Shown one piece after another: positions 43,686 to 51,585 of a DNA stretch of 64,000 bases (its first letter is position 1; every line of letters starts with the position of its first letter). A program made the position numbers and the translations under genes. The notes under the pieces are model-generated. The model did not search any database. It saw nothing but the letters and a program-made list of their open reading frames with translations, and was not told where the DNA came from. The DNA lies in the NCBI RefSeq assembly GCF_000242595.2, contig NC_017098.1, positions 1-64,000 of the forward strand. The letters are read 5' to 3'. The DNA is from Spirochaeta africana DSM 8902. Lineage in GTDB: Bacteria; Spirochaetota; Spirochaetia; DSM-27196; DSM-8902.

Positions 43686-44603
43686 ATGAAAAATAAAACG
43701 GCTATTGGCCTGTGTACCTGTAAGCGGCCACACATGCTGCAACAGTGCCTTGATAGTATTCACAACCTGGAGCTCCCTGCGGATCATGAGGTCGTTGTTG
43801 TTATCTGCGATAACGACGAACAGGGCAGTGCACGGAATATAGTGCAAACATTTCGGGAGAATACTGATCTTTCGGTATATTATGAGATTGAATCTGCCCC
43901 CGGGATTCCTTTTGCCCGCAACAATGTGTTACAGCAATGCCGCCGTTTGGGTATTACCGAACTGGCTTTCATTGATGATGATGAGCAGGTGGATACACAG
44001 TGGCTCGGCAATCTGCTGGCGTACTATACGCAGAGTACTGCAGATGTTGTACGAGGATTGGTGGTTACCACCTATGATGATACTACTCCATCATGGATAT
44101 CGAAAAGCGGCATATATCAGCGTGCTGACAGGAAAAACGGTACGGTGTGTAAAACTGCCGCGACAAATAATGTCTTGTTCAACTATTCCAGGCTATGTAT
44201 GGAGCTGAATCTGCGCTTTGACGAGTCTTTCGGGCGCACTGGTGGATCCGACACGGATTTTTTCAACCGCGCGTATGCGTTGGGCTGCTCAATCCACTGG
44301 GTGAAAAATGCAGTGGTATATGAACAGTTGGAGCACCAGCGCACATCCTTTTCCTATTACTTCAAGCGTCAGTTCCGGAAAAGCAATACCGCGACACAGT
44401 TTCAGAATATCGGGGTAGTCGGTCGGCTGGCTAAGCTGCTGGCAAGTATTGTCTATTTGCTTCTCGCAGTAGGAACGTTGCCGGTCAACCTGTTACGAGG
44501 AAATTTCAAGATAATATACAATTTGGGATTCGCCATTACTGCATTCGCCAAGTTACTTGGTGTATGTGGAATACACCCGAAATGGGATGAGTACGGGCAA
44601 TGA
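43686..44603 (+). CDS. GT2 glycosyltransferase with C-terminal membrane helices
   Basis: The 305-residue protein starts AIGLCTCKRPHMLQQCLDSI and has VVVICDNDEQGS and LAFIDDDEQVDTQWL as GT-A nucleotide and metal motifs, then a GRTGGSDTDFF acceptor loop. Near the C-terminus a hydrophobic stretch (LAKLLASIVYLLLAVGTLPV) may dock it to the membrane. ATGA overlap with the next GT2 gene. Confidence 0.85.
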   Translation: MKNKTAIGLCTCKRPHMLQQCLDSIHNLELPADHEVVVVICDNDEQGSARNIVQTFRENTDLSVYYEIESAPGIPFARNNVLQQCRRLGITELAFIDDDEQVDTQWLGNLLAYYTQSTADVVRGLVVTTYDDTTPSWISKSGIYQRADRKNGTVCKTAATNNVLFNYSRLCMELNLRFDESFGRTGGSDTDFFNRAYALGCSIHWVKNAVVYEQLEHQRTSFSYYFKRQFRKSNTATQFQNIGVVGRLAKLLASIVYLLLAVGTLPVNLLRGNFKIIYNLGFAITAFAKLLGVCGIHPKWDEYGQ

Positions 44604-45544
44604 AATCATACTCTTTTTCAGTGGTTATTCCGTTGTACAACAAGGCTCCCTATATTTGTCGTGCAATTGATTCTGTGTTGCGTCAGACACTAAAGCCAGT
44701 AGAGATAATCGTAATAGATGACTGTTCCACAGACGGTGGTCCAGACAAGGTTGCTGCGTACGCTGATACGCGTATTCGAATAGTGAACCGGGATGTTCCG
44801 GGACCAGGGGGATATGCAGCAAGAAATCTTGGTGTGCTGCAGGCAACAGGTGAATGGATTGCGTTTCTGGATGCCGATGATGAATGGCATCCTGGTCACC
44901 TTGAGCATATGAGTATGCTGTTAAAAAAATATCCGAAGGCGCGTGTTGCAAGCAGTGCACGCAGTTTTGACCTTGGAGATGGCAAACAGCGACATGATGC
45001 CTTTACTAAGTATTTTGGTAATCGGGATGCCTTTCTGACAGTCAGAGATTACTTGGGGGCTGCAGCCAAGGGATACAATGCGATGGGTACAAACTCTGTT
45101 TGCATCCAACGGGTTTTTGCCCAGGAATTCCCATTGTTTCCGGATGGACGTACACGCAGAGGTGGCGATCGCTATGCATGGGTACATGCCGTGGCAAAAG
45201 CTGGAGGTCTGGCGTGGTCGCCACACATCGCATCGATCTCATACCGTAATACGGAGAACATGGTGTCACGGACTGAACTGCCATCACTCACCTTGTACAA
45301 GGAGATGGTGTTTGAGTTGCAGGATCACCTTGCCCATTATGAGCTGAGTGCATTAAAGAAATATGTGAATCGACTACAGCGTGGCGGGCTGATTGAATAT
45401 AAGGTTCGAAAGGCTCCCTGTGGAAGCTACAGTCAGCATTTCTTGTGGAAGGATGATGTAGTGTTCAGTTTGTTCTGGACCTGCGTGCTGCGTATTCCCG
45501 GACTGGGGGCCCTGTTGATCTATCTGAAGCAAAGGCGGCATTAG
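44600..45544 (+). CDS. GT2 glycosyltransferase (paralogue of the 53871-54848 gene)
   Basis: The 314-residue enzyme has FSVVIPLYNKAPYICRAIDS, VIDDCSTDGG and AFLDADDEWHPGHL. The segment PGPGGYAARNLGVLQATGEWIAFLDADDEW is nearly repeated in the product of 53871-54848, so the two are paralogues in the two halves of the locus. The RRGGDRYAWVHAVAK segment is also shared. Base composition starts to return to normal here. Confidence 0.87.
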   Translation: MKSYSFSVVIPLYNKAPYICRAIDSVLRQTLKPVEIIVIDDCSTDGGPDKVAAYADTRIRIVNRDVPGPGGYAARNLGVLQATGEWIAFLDADDEWHPGHLEHMSMLLKKYPKARVASSARSFDLGDGKQRHDAFTKYFGNRDAFLTVRDYLGAAAKGYNAMGTNSVCIQRVFAQEFPLFPDGRTRRGGDRYAWVHAVAKAGGLAWSPHIASISYRNTENMVSRTELPSLTLYKEMVFELQDHLAHYELSALKKYVNRLQRGGLIEYKVRKAPCGSYSQHFLWKDDVVFSLFWTCVLRIPGLGALLIYLKQRRH

Positions 45545-45546
45545 GA

Positions 45547-46653
45547 ATGGACATCCTCATCCTGAACTACGAATACCCACCGCTTGGCGGTGGCGCTGCC
45601 AATGCTACCTTCAACCTGGTGCGCGAGTTGTCCGGTCGGTCGGATCTCCAGGTTACCGTAGTCACCTCGGCGGTTGGTGCTGCCCGGGTGGAACAGCCGG
45701 CAGACAATGTAACCCTGCATTTTCTGGATATTGGCAAAACCGCCGACAGCCTACATTACCAGAGCTTTCGCGATCTGATTGTGTACGCCTGGCGGGCCTG
45801 GCGCGCTGTGCGTCGCCTGCAGAAGCAGCAGCGGTTCGATGTGGTGCATGCCTTTTTTGGCATCCCCTGCGGGTTTGTGGCGCGGTTTTTGGGTGTGCCA
45901 TACATCGTCAGTCTGCGCGGCAGCGATGTGCCGGGCTACAGCCCGCGCATGCAGCGGCTGGAACGGCTGGGGCTGCGGCGCCTGTCGCGCTGGGTCTGGC
46001 GGGGGGCGGCTGCGGTAACGGTAAACTCCGCCGGTCTGGGGGAGCTTGCCGCACAGACCCTTGCTGCCGAGTATCCGGTTATCCCCAACGGGGTGGACAC
46101 GGATCTGTTTGCGCCAGCTGCCGCATCTGCCAGGCGGCCACCCGCTGCTGCGCCGGAGGCAGGGCTGCGGCTGGTGTCTACCGGCAGGCTTATCCCCCGC
46201 AAGGGCTATCATCTGCTGATCCCGGCCCTGCGACCGCAGGATTCGCTGGTATTGATCGGCGACGGGCCCGAGCGTGCTGCCTTGCAGCAGCTGGCTGCAG
46301 GCAAACAGGTGCGTTTTCTGGGCGAGCAGCCGCGCGAGGTAATCGCCCGCGAACTGCAGCAGGCCGATGCCTTTGTGCTGCCCAGCGCCAACGAGGGCAT
46401 GAGCAACAGCCTGCTGGAGGCCATGGCCGCCGGACTGCCGGTGGTGGTAACCGATGTCGGCGGATCACGTGAGCTGGTAGATGGCAACGGCGTGGTCTTG
46501 CCTGAGCGCAGCATCCAAGCCCTGCAGACCGCCCTGCAGCAGCTTTCGGATATGGATCTTGCTGCCATGGGGTGCCGATCCCGAGAGATCGCCCTGCAGT
46601 TTTCCTGGGCAGCAATGGCAGGGTCTTATATTGAGCTGTATCGGGCTTGCTGA
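45547..46653 (+). CDS. GT4 glycosyltransferase
   Basis: The 368-residue GT-B enzyme has the glycine-rich N-terminus MDILILNYEYPPLGGGAAN, VNSAGLGELAAQTL, VIPNGVDTDLF, LVSTGRLIPRKGYHLL and the nucleotide-sugar helix ANEGMSNSLLEAMAAGLPVV. High GC, unlike the preceding five genes. It starts two bases after the preceding stop. Confidence 0.9.
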   Translation: MDILILNYEYPPLGGGAANATFNLVRELSGRSDLQVTVVTSAVGAARVEQPADNVTLHFLDIGKTADSLHYQSFRDLIVYAWRAWRAVRRLQKQQRFDVVHAFFGIPCGFVARFLGVPYIVSLRGSDVPGYSPRMQRLERLGLRRLSRWVWRGAAAVTVNSAGLGELAAQTLAAEYPVIPNGVDTDLFAPAAASARRPPAAAPEAGLRLVSTGRLIPRKGYHLLIPALRPQDSLVLIGDGPERAALQQLAAGKQVRFLGEQPREVIARELQQADAFVLPSANEGMSNSLLEAMAAGLPVVVTDVGGSRELVDGNGVVLPERSIQALQTALQQLSDMDLAAMGCRSREIALQFSWAAMAGSYIELYRAC

Positions 46654-46678
46654 TTTTGTATTCTCCCGCATGCGACAG

Positions 46679-46741
46679 CATAGTTTTTGGGCTTATACCC
46701 ATAAAAACTATGTTGATCAACTGTTTTTTTATGCTTACACT
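46679..46741 (+). promoter_or_regulatory. Promoter and inverted repeat before the ATPase gene
   Basis: An imperfect inverted repeat (CATAGTTTTT at 46679, ATAAAAACTATG ending 46712) overlaps TTGATC (46713-46718); 17 bases later TACACT (46736-46741) may be the -10. The sequence CCCATAAAAACTATGTTG (46698-46715) recurs exactly at 48018-48035 beyond the gene. Confidence 0.5.
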
Positions 46742-46760
46742 ACTGTAGCAGGGGTTTGGT

Positions 46761-47966
46761 ATGATTCAAAGACCATTGTATTACAGTACGCTTTTAGATT
46801 TTGTAGATACGCCATTTGTAAAGATTCTGTCAGGAATCAGACGTTCCGGTAAATCGACTATCATGAAGTTAATTCAGGAAAAGCTGACCAGTAATGGTAT
46901 TACACAGCAGAACATAATTTATCTGAATTTTGAAAGCATGCAGTATATCAATCTTCGGCAATCAGAAGCTTTGTATAATCATGTTATAGAACGAGCCAGG
47001 AATCTTGGTCGTGTGTACCTTTTTTTTGATGAAGTACAGTTGTGTGAGGGTTGGGAAGAGGCTATAAATTCTTTTTTGGTTGATCTTGATGCAGATATTT
47101 ACATTACAGGATCCAACTCAAATATGCTCTCTTCCGAATTGTCTACCCTGCTTACCGGCCGGTATGTTCAGTTACATGTCTTTCCGTTGTCGTTTCGTGA
47201 GGTTCTGGATTTTCACGCAGTATTAAATGATTCACTTTCTGTTCAGACCTTGTTATGGCAATATATTCGGCGGGGCGGTTTTCCCGCCTTGCATATCGCT
47301 CACTATGATGAAGATACAAGTCACATGCTTGTGAATGACATTTATGACTCGATTGTTTTGCGCGATGTGGTAGCCCGATATAAAATCAGAAATATTGAAT
47401 TGCTGCAAAGAATTATGCGCTATGTAATGGATAATGTCGGGAATACATTTTCTGCAAAAGCAATATCCGATTATTTCAAAAATCAATATAGAAAAGTGGA
47501 TATTAACACCGTCTATACCTATCTTGAGGCACTTGAAAGCTCCTATGTAATTCAAAAAGTGAACCGGTATGACATTCAAGGAAAAGAGATTTTAAAGACC
47601 CAGGAAAAATATTATCTGGCTGATCATGGAATTCAACATGCTGTCTTTGGATACCGGGATCGAAACATTTCTGGTGTACTGGAAAATATTGTCTATAATG
47701 AGCTAAGACGGCGCAAGTACACAGTGTATATCGGAAAGCTCAAAACAAAAGAAATCGATTTTATTGCTGAGCGCAAAAATGAAAAGCTCTATATCCAGGT
47801 AAGTTATAAAATGGAGAGTGAAAAAACGGTCTTGAGAGAGTTTGAGCCGTTGCTGCAGATTAAAGATCACTATCCCAAATGCATTATCTCAATGGATGAT
47901 CATTTTCAGGACAATATCGAAGGAGTTCGACATGTACACCTTCTTGATTTTCTGTTAGAGGATTGA
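46761..47966 (+). CDS. AAA-type ATPase (AAA_14/DUF4143-like)
   Basis: The 401-residue protein has Walker A SGIRRSGKST (near residue 30), Walker B VYLFFDEVQ, the sensor-like ITGSNSNMLSSELS and FPLSFREVLDF, then a winged-helix-like part (NTVYTYLEALESSYVIQ) and a C-terminal PD-(D/E)XK-like segment (KTKEIDFIAERKNEKLYIQV). This is the common bacterial ATP-binding family with a DUF4143 domain; its role is unknown and it behaves as accessory DNA. The gene is strikingly AT-rich, has its own ribosome binding site (AGGGG) and is flanked by identical repeats. A broken relative lies at 23271-23762. Confidence 0.85.
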   Translation: MIQRPLYYSTLLDFVDTPFVKILSGIRRSGKSTIMKLIQEKLTSNGITQQNIIYLNFESMQYINLRQSEALYNHVIERARNLGRVYLFFDEVQLCEGWEEAINSFLVDLDADIYITGSNSNMLSSELSTLLTGRYVQLHVFPLSFREVLDFHAVLNDSLSVQTLLWQYIRRGGFPALHIAHYDEDTSHMLVNDIYDSIVLRDVVARYKIRNIELLQRIMRYVMDNVGNTFSAKAISDYFKNQYRKVDINTVYTYLEALESSYVIQKVNRYDIQGKEILKTQEKYYLADHGIQHAVFGYRDRNISGVLENIVYNELRRRKYTVYIGKLKTKEIDFIAERKNEKLYIQVSYKMESEKTVLREFEPLLQIKDHYPKCIISMDDHFQDNIEGVRHVHLLDFLLED

Positions 47967-47999
47967 TGTTGTACCATACGGCTGCCCGGCTTCAGGGAT

Positions 48000-48035
48000 A
48001 TAGTTTTTATGCATATTCCCATAAAAACTATGTTG
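48000..48035. repeat. Inverted repeat after the ATPase gene
   Basis: ATAGTTTTTATG (48000-48011) and CATAAAAACTAT (48020-48031) form a perfect 12-base inverted repeat with an 8-base loop. CCCATAAAAACTATGTTG (48018-48035) is identical to 46698-46715. The two copies bracket the ATPase gene as direct repeats 1.3 kb apart. Confidence 0.7.
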
Positions 48036-48057
48036 GTGACATGCCCGGACAGGCTAA

Positions 48058-48109
48058 TCGGCTCAGAAAATAGCATAAATTGAGCCGAATACGTGATATA
48101 ATCGGCTCA
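48058..48109 (+). promoter_or_regulatory. Leaderless promoter and triple operator of the Fic gene
   Basis: A perfect -10 TATAAT (48097-48102) ends 6 bases before ATG 48109, with no ribosome binding site. TCGGCTCA occurs at 48058-48065, inverted as TGAGCCGA at 48081-48088 and again as ATCGGCTCA at 48101-48109 across the start. The three half-sites flank and overlap the promoter, suggesting autoregulation, perhaps by the Fic protein's own winged helix. Confidence 0.6.
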
Positions 48110-49215
48110 TGTACATCTGGCAGCACAATGAATGGCCTCGCTTTCGCTATCAGTTACCGGGCCTGGAAGACCTGTTGTATCTGTTTGCTGAGCGTGTCGG
48201 GCGGGTGAGCGGGGCCTGGCATGCGCTTGCGGAGCCGAACCGCCAGGAGGCTATGCTGCAGATCATGTCAGCGGAGGCGGTCAAATCATCAGAAATCGAG
48301 GGCCTGCAGCTGAACCGGGGCGATGTATATTCATCGATCCAGAAGAATCTGGGACTGGCGCTGGATGAGAAGCATATCGGTGATCGACGGGCGGCCGGTG
48401 CTGCCGAGCTTATGGTGGCAGTTCGCCAGAGCTGGGATCGGCCGCTTACAGCGGATGCATTATGTGATTGGCAGTATCGTTTGCTGGCAGGTAGTTCTGG
48501 TATACAGATTGGCTCATGGCGCGAGAGTCTCGAGCCAATGCGAATTGTTTCCGGTCCACTGGGGCGTGAAACCGTACATTTCGAGGCACCCCCTGCCAGT
48601 CGGGTTCCGGGGGAGATGCAGCAGTTTCTACAGTGGTTTAACAACACCGCACCGGGGGGTTCTATGAGTCGATTGGAAACCCCGGTTCGCAGCGCGCTTG
48701 CACATCTGTATTTCGAGACTATTCATCCCTTTGAGGACGGAAATGGTCGTATTGGTCGGGCTGTGGCAGAGAAAGCCTTGTCCCAGGGTGTCGGGAGACC
48801 GGTTCTGTTAAGCCTGTCCGGCGCGCTAGAGTCCGACCGACGAGCCTATTATGCTGCTCTTGGGCATGCACAGCGCAATCTTGAGGTTACCGAATGGCTG
48901 CGGTATTTCCTGCAAGTCATTCTGAAGGCGCAGACAATGTCCGAACAGCTTATTGACTTTGCCCTGAAAAAGATCAGATTCTTCGAGCGCTTTGAGCAGC
49001 GTCTGAACAATCGGCAGCTCAAGGTGGTGCGACGTATGCTGCAGGAGGGACCGGAAGGCTTTGTCGGCGGTATGAGTGCCCGCAAGTACGTCGGGATTGC
49101 AGGAACCTCCAAGGCCACGGCAACCCGTGATTTACAGGAACTCAGGGACATGGGTGCAATTGGTATACGCGGTTCGGCAGGCGGTCGCAGTACCAGTTAC
49201 GACATCAGGCTGTGA
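48109..49215 (+). CDS. Fic-domain protein with C-terminal winged helix
   Basis: The 368-residue protein has an N-terminal domain with the inhibitory-helix motif SSEIEG (residues 60-65, [S/T]xxxE[G/N]) and the Fic core HPFEDGNGRIGR (residues 206-217), which transfers AMP to target hydroxyl groups. This makes it a class II Fic protein with a built-in inhibitor. The C-terminal 70 residues (SARKYVGIAGTSKATATRDL and a GGRSTSYDI wing) form a winged helix, as in Fic proteins that regulate their own gene. All catalytic residues are present. It stands in a block of toxin-like genes. Confidence 0.9.
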   Translation: MYIWQHNEWPRFRYQLPGLEDLLYLFAERVGRVSGAWHALAEPNRQEAMLQIMSAEAVKSSEIEGLQLNRGDVYSSIQKNLGLALDEKHIGDRRAAGAAELMVAVRQSWDRPLTADALCDWQYRLLAGSSGIQIGSWRESLEPMRIVSGPLGRETVHFEAPPASRVPGEMQQFLQWFNNTAPGGSMSRLETPVRSALAHLYFETIHPFEDGNGRIGRAVAEKALSQGVGRPVLLSLSGALESDRRAYYAALGHAQRNLEVTEWLRYFLQVILKAQTMSEQLIDFALKKIRFFERFEQRLNNRQLKVVRRMLQEGPEGFVGGMSARKYVGIAGTSKATATRDLQELRDMGAIGIRGSAGGRSTSYDIRL

Positions 49216-49274
49216 AGAAAAAAGGCTGAAGAGTCTGACCGAAATAAATGAATGCCGTGATCCGGGAGGATGAT

Positions 49275-49697
49275 ATGCACGAACAGGATACCCGCTGGCA
49301 GCAGCGATATCAGAATTTTGCGAATGCCCTTGCAGAGCTGCGCGCTGCGGTGGAAGCCGATCGAAGCGTCGGGCTGAACCGACTGGAAGCAATGGGTATG
49401 ATCCAGGCATTTGAATTCACGTATGAACTCGGATGGAAAATGATGAAGGATTATCTGCAGCATCAGGGAATCGCCGACCTTGTTGGCAGCCGTGATACTA
49501 TTCGTGAAGCAGTCACGCAGGGCATATTGACAGAGGCAGAAGGGACAACCTGGCTGGAGATGCTGCAGGATCGCAATCGTACCAGCCATATCTACAATGA
49601 AGATACTATGCGTGAAATCAGAGACGCGATCACGGGAGCTTACTTTCCCGCTTTTGAACAGCTTGGTGTATACATGGCATCGCGCTTTAACCGCTGA
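49275..49697 (+). CDS. HEPN-domain toxin (nucleotidyltransferase substrate-binding-like, HI0074 family)
   Basis: The 140-residue helical protein has the HEPN R-x4-H motif (Arg100 to His105 in DRNRTSH), the RNase site in HEPN toxins. FEFTYELGWKMMKDYL is typical of the HI0074 family. ATG 49275 is preferred to 49248 because GGGAGGA lies just upstream. The MNT partner follows after 22 bases; together they form a HEPN/MNT toxin-antitoxin module in which the MNT protein adds nucleotides to the HEPN toxin. Confidence 0.82.
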   Translation: MHEQDTRWQQRYQNFANALAELRAAVEADRSVGLNRLEAMGMIQAFEFTYELGWKMMKDYLQHQGIADLVGSRDTIREAVTQGILTEAEGTTWLEMLQDRNRTSHIYNEDTMREIRDAITGAYFPAFEQLGVYMASRFNR

Positions 49698-49719
49698 CTG
49701 GCCAGGTACAAGAATCACA

Positions 49720-50013
49720 ATGCAGAACACTATCCATGACTATCAGCGCGCTATCCGGAATATACTGCAGCAATACCCCCAGATCTCCCGTGCCCTGCTG
49801 TTCGGCAGCCGTGCAAAAGGAACCCATCGTCAGGGTTCCGATATAGACCTTGCACTGGTTGGAAGCGGACTCGATCACCACACAATGCTTTCCATACAGC
49901 AACAGCTTGACGATCTGCTGCTGCCGGTGAAAATCGACCTGATTCGACTGGACGATAACACCAAGCCCGAACTTGCCGAACACATTCGCCGTGTCGGAGT
50001 CGATTGGCTGTGA
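49720..50013 (+). CDS. MNT-domain nucleotidyltransferase antitoxin
   Basis: The 97-residue minimal nucleotidyltransferase has LLFGSRAKGTHRQGSDIDLA, the GS-x10-DxD catalytic motif near residues 29-45, and a later acidic strand KIDLIRLDD. It is the usual partner of a HEPN toxin. The frame is open upstream, but ATG 49720 gives the normal N-terminus. Confidence 0.83.
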   Translation: MQNTIHDYQRAIRNILQQYPQISRALLFGSRAKGTHRQGSDIDLALVGSGLDHHTMLSIQQQLDDLLLPVKIDLIRLDDNTKPELAEHIRRVGVDWL

Positions 50014-50051
50014 TGTATAGGATAGATAGTACAGACGGTGGTCTGGCTCAC

Positions 50052-50081
50052 TTGACGAAATGCAAGTATGTATTATACTTG
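50052..50081 (+). promoter_or_regulatory. Promoter and operator palindrome of the VapBC pair
   Basis: TTGACG (50052-50057), a 16-base spacer and TATACT (50074-50079) form a good sigma-70-type promoter. The inverted repeat CAAGTAT / ATACTTG (50063-50069 and 50075-50081) overlaps the -10, where a VapB-type antitoxin would be expected to bind. Confidence 0.65.
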
Positions 50082-50097
50082 TATCGGGAGGTTCCAG

Positions 50098-50328
50098 ATG
50101 CCCCAAATATCCCTGTACGTAGACGAAGAAACCCTGAGAAAGGTGGAAAGCGCCGCACAGCGGCGGCATATCTCTATCTCGAAATGGGTCTCCGAGCAAA
50201 TACGGTCAAAACTCGAGCCAATCTACCCCCTTGGATTCGAAGATTTATACGGTTCAGTAGCGCCAGAGGAATTACAGCGGCCAAGCCAGGGTTCACTTGA
50301 GCAGGATGTAATCAGGGAACGCCTGTAG
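50098..50328 (+). CDS. VapB-type antitoxin
   Basis: The 76-residue protein starts MPQISLYVDEETLRKVE and SISKWVSEQIRSKL, a ribbon-helix-helix DNA-binding pattern, and has a short acidic tail. ATG 50098 has GGGAGG upstream. Its stop overlaps the GTG start of the PIN toxin by one base, so translation is coupled. Confidence 0.8.
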   Translation: MPQISLYVDEETLRKVESAAQRRHISISKWVSEQIRSKLEPIYPLGFEDLYGSVAPEELQRPSQGSLEQDVIRERL

Positions 50329-50723
50329 TGTATTATCTTGATACGAACACCTGCATATACTATCTGAACGGAAGATCAGACAGAATAAAAGCGAAGCTCT
50401 TGTCTACACCCCCTGTTCAGATTGCTATCCCCGCTATGGTAAAGGCAGAATTGCTATTGGGCGCGTATAAGGGACAGACCCCAGCGAAAACTCTGGATAA
50501 AGTAGAAAAATTTCTGCAACCCTTTGAAGTAATTCCCTTCTCTGACCAAATCACCTATGAGTATGCGCACATGCGCAGCACAATTGAACAGCAAGGCAGC
50601 ACAATCGGGCCGAATGATATCATCATCGCTGCGATAACCAGATTCCATGAAGCAATTCTGGTTACGCACAACGTAAAAGAGTTTTCCCGAATCGAAGGAT
50701 TACAAATAGAAGACTGGAAATAA
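50328..50723 (+). CDS. VapC-type PIN-domain toxin
   Basis: The 131-residue PIN ribonuclease has the first acidic residue in YYLDTNTCIYYL (Asp5), a conserved Glu in MVKAELLLGAY, and the late acidic site GPNDIIIAAI; together they bind the metal that cuts RNA. The start is GTG at 50328. It pairs with the preceding VapB. Confidence 0.87.
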   Translation: MYYLDTNTCIYYLNGRSDRIKAKLLSTPPVQIAIPAMVKAELLLGAYKGQTPAKTLDKVEKFLQPFEVIPFSDQITYEYAHMRSTIEQQGSTIGPNDIIIAAITRFHEAILVTHNVKEFSRIEGLQIEDWK

Positions 50724-50766
50724 TCCGTCGGCTGTTCTAAGGCTGCATGGAATCTGCGGAGGGAAT

Positions 50767-51585
50767 ATGTCTGCCAAATTGAAAACGCAATCCTACCACC
50801 ACATAAAAGAGCTGGATTTTGGTTCTGCGATCTCCTCAGCTAACAGCTATCTGGGTACACAGGGGGCACAGCTTATTCCCCTTGCAGTGCTGTATGTTGT
50901 GGTTCCCCTGCTGCAAGCAGCCTTGCAGCGCTGGATCAATACCCTCCAGCTTGCCTGGATGCCGGTGGTGGAGTTTCTTCTGAGCATAATCATGCTGGTG
51001 GTATACACATTTCTGGGGGCTTATCTGATACTGGCTGTGCGTCACCGATCTGCATCTGCTGCAGATTCGCAGCTTTTACGCCGGTGGGCGGCGCGTTTCG
51101 GTGCGCTGCTGCGGACTATTGCAGCCGAGTATGTGCGGATGCTGCTGTACCTGCTGGCGTGTGTGGCTGCACTCACTGCAGGTGCCGTAATTCTGTCGTT
51201 CATTTTTCGGCCCGGGGTAATGTATCCGGCCGGACAGCTGGCGATCACCGTGCTGACATTTGCGGGGGTATTGTTTCTGGTGTTTCTGCTTATAGTCCGC
51301 TACTATTTTACCACGATCAACACCATGCTGCTGGATGTTCAAGGATTTGCTGCGGTAAATCTGAGCGTAGAGATCTATCGCAAGAATGTCGGGATTATGC
51401 TCCTCTACGGGCTGTTGTTCCTGGGCGCGCCTATGCTGCTGGCAATAGTTGTGCTGCGATTCTCCGATATTATTCTGTTATCCCTGCTGGTTTCGATAAT
51501 CGGGGCCCTGTTTTCGGTGTATGTGCTGGTAGTAATGACCTTTGCTCATATGGCGGCGGTCACCCCGGAGGTATCTGAAGCATGA
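50767..51585 (+). CDS. Six-helix membrane protein, unknown
   Basis: The 272-residue protein has about six hydrophobic helices, approximately at 33-52, 62-90, 120-148, 158-180, 205-228 and 232-260. I do not recognise the family; the layout resembles DUF975-like or glycerophosphodiesterase membrane-domain proteins. It is translationally linked to the GT-C gene by ATGA and so probably assists that enzyme or the glycan pathway. Ribosome binding site GGAGGG. Confidence 0.65.
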   Translation: MSAKLKTQSYHHIKELDFGSAISSANSYLGTQGAQLIPLAVLYVVVPLLQAALQRWINTLQLAWMPVVEFLLSIIMLVVYTFLGAYLILAVRHRSASAADSQLLRRWAARFGALLRTIAAEYVRMLLYLLACVAALTAGAVILSFIFRPGVMYPAGQLAITVLTFAGVLFLVFLLIVRYYFTTINTMLLDVQGFAAVNLSVEIYRKNVGIMLLYGLLFLGAPMLLAIVVLRFSDIILLSLLVSIIGALFSVYVLVVMTFAHMAAVTPEVSEA

